Of a DNA stretch of 30,433 nt, positions 14,355 through 21,513 are shown piece by piece. The first letter of the stretch is position 1, and every line of letters begins with the position of its first letter. The position numbers and the translations under genes are program-made. The notes beneath the pieces are model-generated. The model did not search any database. It saw nothing but the letters and a program-made list of their open reading frames with translations, and was not told the origin of the DNA. The DNA comes from Clostridiales bacterium (GTDB lineage Bacteria; Bacillota; Clostridia; Monoglobales; Monoglobaceae), in assembly GCA_016303265.1 (NCBI GenBank), contig JAEDLZ010000009.1:1-30433 (forward strand), written 5' to 3'.

Positions 14355-16498
14355 TGACAATAAATGAAAAACTTGCAAGAGAGTTTGACCTTAAATCATG
14401 GCAAGTGGACAACACGGTTGCCCTAATTGACGAGGGAAACACTATCCCCTTTATTTCCAGGTATCGCAAAGAGGCGACGGGACAGCTAAACGATGAAATT
14501 CTTCGTAATCTCGACGAGCGTCTTGTATATCTTCGCAATATGGAACAGCGAAGGGCGGATATAAAGAGAATTATAGAGGAACAGGGCAAGCTGACGCCCG
14601 AGCTTGCTGCGGAAATTGATAACGCGGAGAAGCTTACGGAGCTTGAGGATATTTACAGACCGTATCGCCCGAAGCGCCGCACCCGCGCCACTGCCGCAAA
14701 GGAAAAGGGACTTGAGCCCCTTGCACAGATTATCCGCCTTCAGGCAAATACCAACAAAACCGCAGATGAAATTGCCTCTCAATATATAAATGAAGAAAAA
14801 GGAGTTTTCTCCGCTGAGGAGGCAATTGCGGGAGCGCTTGACATTATTGCCGAGGAGATTTCGGATAATGCCGATTACCGTAAATTTATCCGGGATATTA
14901 CTTTCAGGACAGGCCTTGTCACCTCAAAAGGAACAACAGAAGAGGATTCGGTTTACAGTATTTATTATGATTTTTCCGAGGCAGCGTCAAAGATTGCTTC
15001 TCACAGGATTCTTGCCATTGACCGGGGAGAGAAGGAAAAATTTCTTTCTGTATCCATTGTATGTGATGAAGAAAAAATTCTTGACCGTCTAAAAAAGAGG
15101 GAGCTGTCAAGGGATTCAAATATTTTTACTCCTTATATGGAAACTGCCGTTGAGGACAGCTATCACAGGCTTATTGCTCCGTCCATCGAACGGGATATTC
15201 GCAATGAGCTTACTGATTCCGCTCAGGAGCAGGCCATAAAGATTTTCAAAGTAAATCTGAAAAACCTTCTTATGCAGCCTCCAATCAAAAATAATACCGT
15301 CATCGGGCTTGACCCCGGCTACAGAACGGGCTGCAAGGTCGGCGTTGTCGACCCAACCGGAAAGGTTTTGGACACGGGTGTTATTTTTGTCACCCATTCC
15401 GCCGCACAATACGACCGGTCTAAGGCTTTTATAAAGGAACTTATCAAAAAATACAAAGTCAATCTTATATCTATCGGCAACGGCACGGCATCTAGAGAAA
15501 CGGAAAAATTTGTTGCAGACACACTTCATGAAATCGATGAAGATGTTAAATATATTATAACAAACGAGGCGGGTGCGTCGGTTTATTCCGCGTCTAAGCT
15601 GGGGGCAGAAGAATTTCCCGACTATGATGTAACTCAGAGAAGCGCCGTTTCAATTGCACGGAGGGCTCAGGACCCCCTTGCGGAACTTGTTAAGATTGAC
15701 CCCAAATCCATAGGTGTAGGGCAGTATCAGCACGATATGAACGCAAGGCGCCTTGACGAGGCGTTGGGCGGCGTTGTTGAGGACTGTGTTAACAGTGTTG
15801 GAGTTGACCTTAACACAGCGTCTGCGCCTCTTTTGGGATATATTTCCGGAATAAGCTCAGCAATTGCAAAAAACATAGTTTTCTACCGGGAGGAAGAAGG
15901 CAAATTTAAAAATCGTGCTCAGCTTAAAAAGGTTTCAAAGCTTGGTCCTAAAGCCTTCGAACAATGTGCGGGATTTTTGAGAATTTCCGACGGCGATAAT
16001 GTTTTGGATAATACCTCCGTCCACCCTGAATCCTATGAATTTACTATGGAGCTTCTTACACAGACGGGCTACACCTTAGATGACATTAAAACAGGAAAAA
16101 TCAAAGATATAAAAGAGAAGCTTTCCGTATCGGACATTAAAGAAATAAGCAAAGAAACAGGCGTAGGGATTCCCACAATAAAAGATATTCTTGACGAAAT
16201 TGTAAAGCCGGGACGCGACCCCCGCGACAACATTGAAGCTCCCGCTCTTCGTACGGATGTCATGGATATAAAGGATATTAAAGTAGGAATGAAAATGAGC
16301 GGAACAGTCAGAAATGTTGTTGATTTTGGTGCCTTTGTGGATATTGGCGTGCACCAGGACGGGCTTGTTCATATTTCCCGTCTGTCCGATAAATATATTA
16401 AACACCCTACCGATGTAGTTTCAATCGGTGACATAATTGAGGTTGAGGTTATAGATGTGGACATAAATAAAAATCGTATATCTCTTGCAAAGCTTTAA
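14354..16498 (+). CDS. tex: Tex/YhgF family S1 RNA-binding protein (transcription accessory protein)
   Basis: A 714-residue nucleic-acid-binding protein. Domains in order: an N-terminal helical Tex region (about 1-320) with FISRYRKEATG and DIYRPYRPKRRTRATAAKEKGLEPLA; the YqgF/RNase H-like domain starting at IGLDPGYRTGCKVGVVD; the tandem helix-hairpin-helix block around GVDLNTASAPLLGYISGIS and KVSKLGPKAFEQCAGFLRI; and a C-terminal S1 domain (GMKMSGTVRNVVDFGAFVDI). The protein ends right after S1, the family minimum. AAAGG 9 nt before the ATG supports the start. The upstream gap holds a 9-bp hairpin ATTTTGCAG/CTGCAAAAT (14299-14325). A parS-like site follows the stop by 3 nt. Confidence 0.96.
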   Translation: MTINEKLAREFDLKSWQVDNTVALIDEGNTIPFISRYRKEATGQLNDEILRNLDERLVYLRNMEQRRADIKRIIEEQGKLTPELAAEIDNAEKLTELEDIYRPYRPKRRTRATAAKEKGLEPLAQIIRLQANTNKTADEIASQYINEEKGVFSAEEAIAGALDIIAEEISDNADYRKFIRDITFRTGLVTSKGTTEEDSVYSIYYDFSEAASKIASHRILAIDRGEKEKFLSVSIVCDEEKILDRLKKRELSRDSNIFTPYMETAVEDSYHRLIAPSIERDIRNELTDSAQEQAIKIFKVNLKNLLMQPPIKNNTVIGLDPGYRTGCKVGVVDPTGKVLDTGVIFVTHSAAQYDRSKAFIKELIKKYKVNLISIGNGTASRETEKFVADTLHEIDEDVKYIITNEAGASVYSASKLGAEEFPDYDVTQRSAVSIARRAQDPLAELVKIDPKSIGVGQYQHDMNARRLDEALGGVVEDCVNSVGVDLNTASAPLLGYISGISSAIAKNIVFYREEEGKFKNRAQLKKVSKLGPKAFEQCAGFLRISDGDNVLDNTSVHPESYEFTMELLTQTGYTLDDIKTGKIKDIKEKLSVSDIKEISKETGVGIPTIKDILDEIVKPGRDPRDNIEAPALRTDVMDIKDIKVGMKMSGTVRNVVDFGAFVDIGVHQDGLVHISRLSDKYIKHPTDVVSIGDIIEVEVIDVDINKNRISLAKL

Positions 16499-16501
16499 AA
16501 A

Positions 16502-16517
16502 TGTTTCATGTGAAACA
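16502..16517. promoter_or_regulatory. parS-like ParB-binding site
   Basis: TGTTTCATGTGAAACA differs from the Firmicutes parS consensus TGTTTCACGTGAAACA at one central base. It lies 3 nt after the tex stop and about 290 bp upstream of parA, where a centromere site for the adjacent parAB genes is expected. Confidence 0.85.
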
Positions 16518-16533
16518 TTTTTAAAATAACCCC

Positions 16534-16561
16534 TTGTAATATTTTAAATATATGTTATAAT
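16534..16561 (+). promoter_or_regulatory. Upstream promoter (P1) of parA, flanked by an 8-bp inverted repeat
   Basis: TTGTAA (16534-16539), a 16-bp spacer and TGTTATAAT (extended minus-10, TATAAT at 16556-16561). ACCCCTTG (16529-16536) and CAAGGGGT (16579-16586) flank it as a perfect 8-bp inverted repeat. The 13 bases TATGTTATAATAA are shared with the two downstream repeats. Confidence 0.55.
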
Positions 16562-16620
16562 AAACACAGGATGTCTAGCAAGGGGTCTTTGCGCCCTCGC
16601 ATTGTTGTAATTATCCGAAC

Positions 16621-16676
16621 AAATTGCAGCAAGCCGATTAGCGGCTTGCACCTATGTTATAATAAATACAAAAGAA
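16621..16676 (+). repeat. Hairpin/promoter element, copy 2
   Basis: A 56-bp sequence identical to 16721-16776 and exactly 100 bp upstream of it. It has stem GCAAGCCG (16629-16636) / CGGCTTGC (16642-16649) with a 5-nt loop, followed by the extended minus-10 TGTTATAAT (TATAAT at 16658-16663). Confidence 0.9.
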
Positions 16677-16720
16677 GTGTTTTTGCGCTTTGCGCAAAAC
16701 TTGATGTATTTATTTGAACA

Positions 16721-16776
16721 AAATTGCAGCAAGCCGATTAGCGGCTTGCACCTATGTTATAATAAATACAAAAGAA
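16721..16776 (+). repeat. Hairpin/promoter element, copy 3, probable proximal promoter of parA
   Basis: Identical to copy 2. Its stem is 16729-16736 / 16742-16749 and its TATAAT is 16758-16763, which would give a leader of about 36 nt before the parA ATG. No good minus-35 hexamer sits at 17 bp; the hairpin occupies that region, so either the extended minus-10 suffices or an activator binds the dyad. Confidence 0.85.
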
Positions 16777-16805
16777 ATTTTTATGTTTATACTTATGGAG
16801 GAAAT

Positions 16806-17570
16806 ATGGGTAAAGTAATTGCCATTGCCAATCAGAAAGGCGGTGTGGGCAAAACCACAACGGCTGTTAATCTTTCTGCCTGTCTTGGTGTGAAAAATAA
16901 AAAAACCCTTATTATTGATATAGACCCTCAAGGGAACACGACAAGCGGACTGGGTCTTGACCCCAGAACCGTCGAAACTTCCGTTTATGACTGTATTATA
17001 AATGATACTCCCATGGAAGAGGCTGTTATAAAAACCGAGTTTGACAATCTTTGGATTTGCCCGTCAAATATTGATTTGGCAGGGGCAGAGCTTGAGCTTG
17101 TGGGAAAATCAAGCCGTGAATTTTTATTAAAGGAATCCATCTCAAAGGTGCGTGACAGGTTCGATTTTATATTTATTGACTGCCCTCCGTCTTTGGGGCT
17201 TATAACACTTAATTCCTTTGCGGCCGCCGATACCGTTTTGGTTCCGATTCAGTGTGAATATTATGCTCTCGAGGGACTAAGCCAGCTTACAAATACAATT
17301 AAAATTATTAAAAAAAATATAAACCCTCCCATAAACATTGAAGGAGTTCTCCTTACTATGTTTGACGCAAGAACAAATCTTTCCATTCAGGTAGTGGAGG
17401 AGGTTAAAAAGTTTTTCGGAAGTAAAGTCTATTCATCCGTTATTCCGAGAAATGTCCGTCTTTCGGAAGCCCCCAGCTTCGGACAACCTATCATAGTTTA
17501 TGATAAAAATTCAAAAGGAGCCGAAAGCTACATGGATCTTGCCGACGAGGTTATTGATAATAACAGATAG
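16806..17570 (+). CDS. parA: Chromosome partitioning ATPase ParA/Soj
   Basis: A 254-residue Walker-type ATPase that works with ParB and parS in origin segregation and, in Bacillus, regulates DnaA. The deviant Walker A KGGVGKTTT is at residues 11-19 with both signature lysines. Walker B-like FIDCPPSLGLITLNS and the C-terminal SVIPRNVRLSEAPSFGQPI motif are intact. A longer frame exists from 16677, but it runs through the repeated promoter element, and GGAGG lies just before the ATG at 16806, where the conserved MGKVIAIANQKGG begins. parB follows after 18 nt with its own strong ribosome binding site. Confidence 0.97.
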   Translation: MGKVIAIANQKGGVGKTTTAVNLSACLGVKNKKTLIIDIDPQGNTTSGLGLDPRTVETSVYDCIINDTPMEEAVIKTEFDNLWICPSNIDLAGAELELVGKSSREFLLKESISKVRDRFDFIFIDCPPSLGLITLNSFAAADTVLVPIQCEYYALEGLSQLTNTIKIIKKNINPPINIEGVLLTMFDARTNLSIQVVEEVKKFFGSKVYSSVIPRNVRLSEAPSFGQPIIVYDKNSKGAESYMDLADEVIDNNR

Positions 17571-17588
17571 CAAAAAGGAGGCATAAAG

Positions 17589-18473
17589 GTGGAAAAACAA
17601 AAACCAAAAAAAGGCCTGGGCAAAGGGCTTGGGGCCTTATTTACCGAGGTTGAGGACGATCATACCTCTGTTAAAAATCTTATGGAAGATGTTCCAGACG
17701 GAAATGTTGTATCCCTTAAAATAATCGATGTTGAACCCAATCCCGAGCAGCCGCGAAGAACTTTTGATAAGGATTCACTTTCGGCTCTCTCTGAATCAAT
17801 CAAAAGTCATGGTGTTGTTTCCCCGATTCTTGTAAAAAAAGCCGAAAAGGGAATGTATATAATTATTGCCGGCGAGCGTAGATGGAGAGCGTCGAAGATG
17901 GCAGGTCTTAAGGAAATTCCTTGTATTATAAGAGATTATTCAGAGCAGGATGTTATGGAAATTTCTCTTATTGAAAATCTTCAGAGAGAAGACCTGAATC
18001 CTATTGAAGAATCCGAAGGCTATAAAAAGCTTATGGACACATTCCATCTTACTCAGGAACAGATTTCCGAAAAGGTGGGAAAAAGCCGCAGCGCTGTTGC
18101 TAACGCGCTTCGTCTTAACAAGCTTTCGGGCAAAGTTAAAGAACTTGTTACGGAAAAAAAGCTTTCTCAGGGACATGCGAGAACAATTCTTCCCATTGAA
18201 GACGAAAAACTTCAGCTTGAGATTGCCGAAAAAATTATAAAAGAAGATTTAAGCGTAAGACAGACCGAAAGGTTAGTTGCTTCCCTTCTTAATAAAAAAG
18301 AAAAGACGCCCGAAAAAAAGGTTTCACCGAATTTTAAAAATGTTGAAAAACAACTCTCCGATATTTTTAAAACAAAAGTGAAGATTTCATCCGGAAAGAC
18401 AAAAGGTAAAATCGAATTTGAATTTTACAACAGTGAAGATTTGGAACGGCTGTTGTTTGAACTTAAAAAGTGA
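17589..18473 (+). CDS. parB: Chromosome partitioning protein ParB/Spo0J (CTP-dependent parS clamp)
   Basis: A 294-residue ParB. The N-terminal KKGLGKGLGALF motif binds ParA. Then come the VEPNPEQPRRTFD segment, the CTP-binding motifs GERRWR (95-100) and ENLQRE (129-134), the helix-turn-helix that reads parS (about 150-185, including VGKSRSAVANALRL), KLSQGHARTIL, and a C-terminal dimerisation domain. The start is GTG with AAGGAGG 7 nt upstream. A parS-like site at 16502 sits immediately before the operon and a weaker one lies in dnaN. The next gene has its own putative promoter. Confidence 0.97.
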   Translation: MEKQKPKKGLGKGLGALFTEVEDDHTSVKNLMEDVPDGNVVSLKIIDVEPNPEQPRRTFDKDSLSALSESIKSHGVVSPILVKKAEKGMYIIIAGERRWRASKMAGLKEIPCIIRDYSEQDVMEISLIENLQREDLNPIEESEGYKKLMDTFHLTQEQISEKVGKSRSAVANALRLNKLSGKVKELVTEKKLSQGHARTILPIEDEKLQLEIAEKIIKEDLSVRQTERLVASLLNKKEKTPEKKVSPNFKNVEKQLSDIFKTKVKISSGKTKGKIEFEFYNSEDLERLLFELKK

Positions 18474-18483
18474 TTATGTAAAC
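18474..18483 (+). repeat. TTATGTAAAC word, copy 3
   Basis: Begins at the base after the parB stop codon, in the 156-bp gap before the coiled-coil gene. Confidence 0.8.
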
Positions 18484-18571
18484 CAAATGTCAAAAATCCA
18501 ACACAAAAAATGTACTCTCAAATTCAAAAAAATGAAGGTTGCCATATAATTATTTATTTTTAGGTTAAAGC

Positions 18572-18601
18572 TTGTTAAAACACACTTTTTTTAAATATTT
18601 A
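18572..18601 (+). promoter_or_regulatory. Possible promoter of the coiled-coil membrane protein and serS
   Basis: TTGTTA (18572-18577), an 18-bp spacer and TATTTA (18596-18601) lie before the AAGGAGG at 18615. The surrounding DNA is so AT-rich that chance matches are likely. Confidence 0.4.
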
Positions 18602-18629
18602 AAGTATTGTAAAAAAGGAGGCATTAAAT

Positions 18630-19055
18630 TTGTTTAAAAAAGATAAAAAACTAATGGTAACGCTTATCCTTATGTTTGTAATCGTTGCCTGCCTTATTCT
18701 TATAGTTTGTCTTTATGAAAATAAAATAGATAACTATGAATCCTCAAATAAAAATGCTTATAAGTCACTGCAGGATGTATCGGAATCCTATTCATCTCTA
18801 AAGGAGGAAAACGCCTCTCTTGCAGATGACATTGAAAATCTTGAAAAGGAAAACATAAAATTAAAGGAAGATAACAGTAAATTAACTACATATCAACAAT
18901 CTCTTAATATTCTTAAGGATATAAGTGACAATATTGCTCAAGGAAATAAAAATGAAGCGAAGGAAGCTCTGCAAAATCTCGACCCGAGCGGCTTTGACCC
19001 GACGGCCCTTGCATTTTACGAAAGCCTTTGCCGCGAACTTAATATAACAAACTAA
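18630..19055 (+). CDS. Membrane-anchored coiled-coil protein, function unknown
   Basis: A 141-residue protein. A short basic N-terminus (MFKKDKK) precedes one transmembrane helix (LMVTLILMFVIVACLILIVCLY). An extracytoplasmic heptad-rich coiled coil follows (about 40-95, with SLKEENASLADDIENLEKEN), then a small helical C-terminal domain (DNIAQGNKNEAKEALQNL, then FDPTALAFYESL). This topology resembles single-pass division or wall proteins of the FtsL/DivIC type, but no family is recognised. The start is TTG, decided by AAGGAGG 8 nt upstream. The C-terminal helical pair could be a protein-binding module. Its place between parB and serS suggests a chromosome- or division-linked role, as inference only. 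Confidence 0.75.
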   Translation: MFKKDKKLMVTLILMFVIVACLILIVCLYENKIDNYESSNKNAYKSLQDVSESYSSLKEENASLADDIENLEKENIKLKEDNSKLTTYQQSLNILKDISDNIAQGNKNEAKEALQNLDPSGFDPTALAFYESLCRELNITN

Positions 19056-19075
19056 TTTTTCAAAAGGAGGAGGAT

Positions 19076-19105
19076 ATTGATATATTTATTTCTAAATATA
19101 TCAAT
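19076..19105 (+). promoter_or_regulatory. Hairpin between ribosome binding site and serS start
   Basis: ATTGATATATTT (19076-19087) and AAATATATCAAT (19094-19105) form a perfect 12-bp stem with a 6-nt loop. It lies between the strong AAAAGGAGGAGG (19062-19073) and the serS ATG (19118). Confidence 0.7.
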
Positions 19106-19121
19106 ACAAGAAAAGTTATGA
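19077..19121 (+). CDS. Possible 14-codon leader peptide coupled to serS
   Basis: AAAGGAGGAGG is followed 3 nt later by TTG (19077), opening a 14-codon frame (Met-Ile-Tyr-Leu-Phe-Leu-Asn-Ile-Ser-Ile-Gln-Glu-Lys-Leu). Its TGA overlaps the serS ATG as ATGA, the usual geometry for translational coupling. serS itself has no good ribosome binding site within 12 nt. There is one serine codon (TCA). The alternative is that the hairpin at 19076-19105 shortens the distance from this same site to the serS start. Confidence 0.4.
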   Translation: MIYLFLNISIQEKL

Positions 19122-20398
19122 TAGACATTAAAATTTTAAGAAACGAACCGGAAAAGCTTATTGAGGCTCTTAAAAGAAGAAAGGAAACCCGCGTTGATAT
19201 TGACGGTCTTTTATCTCTTGATAAACAGCGCCGCGAGCTGCTCTTTGAAGTTGAACAAATGAAAAACAAGCAGAATGAGGTATCAAAGCAGATTCCCGCC
19301 CTTAAAAAAGAGGGAAAAGACACAACCTCTATTTTTGATGAAATGAGGGAGCTTTCCGACGCAATAAAAAAAGATGATGAAAAGGTAAGAGAGCTTGACG
19401 AAAAAATTCAGACCATAATGTATACTATTCCGAATATTCCAAATCCGACAGTTCCCGACGGCGACACGGATGAAGATAATGTCGAAGTAAGACGCTTTAT
19501 GGAACCGACAAAATTCGACTTTGAGCCAAAGGCACACTGGGACATAGGTGAAAGTCTGGGAATTTTGGACGCTCCCACTGCCGCAAAAATAACAGGCGCC
19601 CGATTTACGGTTTACAAAGATGCCGGCGCCGCTTTGGAAAGAGCCGTTATCAATTTCTATCTTGATACTCACACCACCAAGAACGGATATACGGAAATTT
19701 TTCCGCCGTTTATGGTTCACAGAAACAGTATGATTGGAACAGGTCAGCTTCCAAAATTTGAGGAGGACGCATTCAAAGTTGCAGGTACGGATTATTTTCT
19801 TGTCCCCACTGCGGAGGTTCCCGTTACAAATATGCACAGAGATGAAATTCTTGACGGGACAAAGCTTCCTATTAAGTATTGCGCATATACTGCGTGTTTC
19901 AGAGCAGAGGCAGGCAGTGCCGGAAGAGATACGAGAGGTCTTATCCGTCAGCACCAGTTCAACAAGGTAGAGCTTGTTAAGTTTACAAAACCCGAGGATT
20001 CCTATGCCGAGCTTGAAAAATTGGTTGCCGACGCAGAATCCGTCCTTCAACTCTTAAAGCTTCCTTACCGTGTTGTTAAAATTTGTATAGGTGATTTAGG
20101 CTTCACAGCAGCCCTTAAATATGATATTGAGGTGTGGATGCCCAGCTACGGCAGATTTGTTGAAATTTCTTCCTGCTCAAATTTTGAGGATTTCCAGGCT
20201 CGCCGCGCTAATATAAAATATAAAAATTCTCCGAAGGAAAAGGCACAGTTCGTTCACACGCTGAACGGAAGCGGAGTTGCCATCGGCAGAACCGTTGCCG
20301 CAATTCTTGAAAATTATCAAAATGCCGACGGAACAATAACAATTCCCGAAGTTTTAAGACCTTACATGGGCGGCAAAGAAAAAATAGAAAATAAATAA
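19118..20398 (+). CDS. serS: Seryl-tRNA synthetase
   Basis: Class II aminoacyl-tRNA synthetase that charges tRNA-Ser with serine. The 426-residue length is normal. The N-terminus MIDIKILRNEPEKLIEALKR matches the family and fixes the start. Residues about 30-105 form the antiparallel coiled coil that grips the long variable arm of tRNA-Ser. Class II motif 1 lies around ALERAVINFYLD, motif 2 is FRAEAGSAGRDTRGLIRQHQF, and motif 3 is GSGVAIGRTVAAILENYQ. There is no T-box in the upstream DNA, unlike many Firmicutes serS genes; instead there is a hairpin and a possible coupled leader ORF. It converges with rsmG. Confidence 0.97.
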   Translation: MIDIKILRNEPEKLIEALKRRKETRVDIDGLLSLDKQRRELLFEVEQMKNKQNEVSKQIPALKKEGKDTTSIFDEMRELSDAIKKDDEKVRELDEKIQTIMYTIPNIPNPTVPDGDTDEDNVEVRRFMEPTKFDFEPKAHWDIGESLGILDAPTAAKITGARFTVYKDAGAALERAVINFYLDTHTTKNGYTEIFPPFMVHRNSMIGTGQLPKFEEDAFKVAGTDYFLVPTAEVPVTNMHRDEILDGTKLPIKYCAYTACFRAEAGSAGRDTRGLIRQHQFNKVELVKFTKPEDSYAELEKLVADAESVLQLLKLPYRVVKICIGDLGFTAALKYDIEVWMPSYGRFVEISSCSNFEDFQARRANIKYKNSPKEKAQFVHTLNGSGVAIGRTVAAILENYQNADGTITIPEVLRPYMGGKEKIENK

Positions 20399-20403
20399 TA
20401 AGA

Positions 20404-20459
20404 ACCCGACCCGATAACGCAATCAAAGATTGCGGTCGGGTACCCCGAAACCTTTTTTT
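20404..20459 (+). terminator. serS terminator made of two overlapping hairpins
   Basis: ACCCGAC (20404-20410) pairs with GTCGGGT (20435-20441), enclosing CGCAATC-AAA-GATTGCG. The same GGTCGGG can instead pair with CCCGA plus CC (20444-20452), which is directly followed by seven T (20453-20459). Only the second form is a textbook intrinsic terminator, so the two compete. Confidence 0.7.
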
Positions 20460-20472
20460 CACAATAAAAAAA

Positions 20473-20549
20473 TGCAGTAATTGCGATGCTGTTCCGCTTT
20501 TTATGTAAAAAATCAAACATAAAATTATGTAAACCTTTGCAATTACTGT
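20473..20549. repeat. Long-range inverted repeat in the serS-rsmG gap
   Basis: CAGTAATTGC (20474-20483) is complementary to GCAATTACTG (20539-20548), with a wobble pair outside. The loop holds the copy-4 TTATGTAAAC word. No T-run follows. Confidence 0.6.
20525..20534 (+). repeat. TTATGTAAAC word, copy 4
   Basis: In the serS-rsmG convergent gap, inside the loop of the inverted repeat at 20473-20549. Confidence 0.8.
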
Positions 20550-20555
20550 AAAATT

Positions 20556-20625
20556 AAAAACCGTATTTTTGTCAAGGCTGATTTTATCATATTTTTTAAC
20601 CTTTAACGAAATACGGTTTTTAATA
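20556..20625. terminator. Probable bidirectional terminator between serS and rsmG
   Basis: AAAAACCGTATTT (20556-20568) pairs perfectly with AAATACGGTTTTT (20609-20621) around a 40-nt loop. The T-rich 3' arm on both strands allows termination of either convergent gene. Confidence 0.6.
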
Positions 20626-20640
20626 TAATATTATAAAATG

Positions 20641-20650
20641 TTATGTAAAC
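20641..20650 (+). repeat. TTATGTAAAC word, copy 5
   Basis: About 50 bp beyond the 3' end of rsmG, in the convergent gap. Confidence 0.8.
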
Positions 20651-20701
20651 CAAAATTAGTTTTACACAAAACGATGGATTTTCTAAAGCCTCTCATTTCT
20701 T

Positions 20702-21397
20702 CTATTTTATCTTTCGTCTGGGATATTTTTTATCGGTCGGTTTTACTTTCTTTATTATAACAAGCTTTCTCGTTACATCTGTATCGGGAATCTGAAACTC
20801 CTTTATTTCTTCAATCCTTCCGCCCAAAAGAGAAATAATCTCCTTTGCTTCTTGTATTTCCTCTTCAATATCCTTTGCCTTCATGGCAATAAAATATCCG
20901 CCTTCTTTAACAAAAGGAATTACATATTCCGAAAGAATCTTAAGTTTTGCAACAGCCCGGGAAATACCTATATCATATTTTTCCCGGTATGTCGCCTTTT
21001 TGGAAAATTCCTCTGCTCTGGCGTGAATACATTCCGTTTTATCCAAATTTAATTTATCCGAAACCTCTTTTAAAAAATTTATTCTTTTATTTAAAGAATC
21101 CATCAGCGTTATCTCAATATCGGGACGCATAATTTTAATGGGTATTCCCGGAAAACCCGCACCTGTTCCAATGTCAATAATTTTTGATTTTTCGGGAAAA
21201 TTCACATAATAAAGCGGTGAAATACTGTCCGCAAAATGCCTGAGTGAAATTCCCTCCGGGTCAGTAACCGCGGTAAGATTCATTTTTTTATTCCAATTAA
21301 CTAGAAGCTCCGAATAAGTCTGAAAACGAAAAATTTGCTCATCGTCAATATTTCCGCCGATTTTTTTTACTGCATCCTCAAAAATTTTTTTATCCAT
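20702..21397 (-). CDS. rsmG: 16S rRNA (guanine527-N7)-methyltransferase
   Basis: SAM-dependent enzyme that methylates G527 of 16S rRNA; loss gives low-level streptomycin resistance in several bacteria. The 231-residue length fits. Signatures seen: WNKKMNLTAVTDPEGISLRHFADS, the SAM loop IIDIGTGAGFPGIPIKI, MDSLNKRINFLKEV, and the ISRAVAKL and KEGGYFIAMK segments. In many Firmicutes rsmG ends the mnmE-mnmG-rsmG run just upstream of parA. Here it stands alone on the opposite strand, downstream of a ferredoxin gene. The ribosome binding site is weak (AGG, 11 nt from ATG). The ferredoxin terminator separates it from the upstream gene; no strong promoter of its own was identified. Confidence 0.96.
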   Translation of the reverse strand: MDKKIFEDAVKKIGGNIDDEQIFRFQTYSELLVNWNKKMNLTAVTDPEGISLRHFADSISPLYYVNFPEKSKIIDIGTGAGFPGIPIKIMRPDIEITLMDSLNKRINFLKEVSDKLNLDKTECIHARAEEFSKKATYREKYDIGISRAVAKLKILSEYVIPFVKEGGYFIAMKAKDIEEEIQEAKEIISLLGGRIEEIKEFQIPDTDVTRKLVIIKKVKPTDKKYPRRKIK

Positions 21398-21462
21398 AAT
21401 TTTATTACCTGACTCTATGATTAAATATTTTTTATTAAATACCGCAAATTTATTTTAATCCG

Positions 21463-21495
21463 AAAAAAAATTTACCGACGCACAGCGTCGGTAAA
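21463..21495 (-). terminator. Strong intrinsic terminator of the ferredoxin gene
   Basis: On minus, TTTACCGACG (21486-21495) pairs with CGTCGGTAAA (21471-21480) and is followed by eight T (21463-21470). Confidence 0.92.
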
Positions 21496-21513
21496 AAATA
21501 AGTATATCCGATT

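Noticed and set aside
16690..16697. TTGCGCAA between the parA repeats as a further copy of the palindrome.
   Set aside because: Only the 8-bp centre matches; the flanks (CTT...AAC) differ. The same holds for TTGCGCAA in the ferredoxin gene.
16677..16805. N-terminal extension of ParA by 43 residues.
   Set aside because: It runs through the 56-bp promoter repeat, and GGAGG plus the conserved MGKVIAIANQKGG fix the start at 16806.
19283..20050. A 255-codon minus-strand frame antisense to serS.
   Set aside because: serS on the plus strand has all three class II synthetase motifs; the antisense product is Cys/Phe-rich with no family features.
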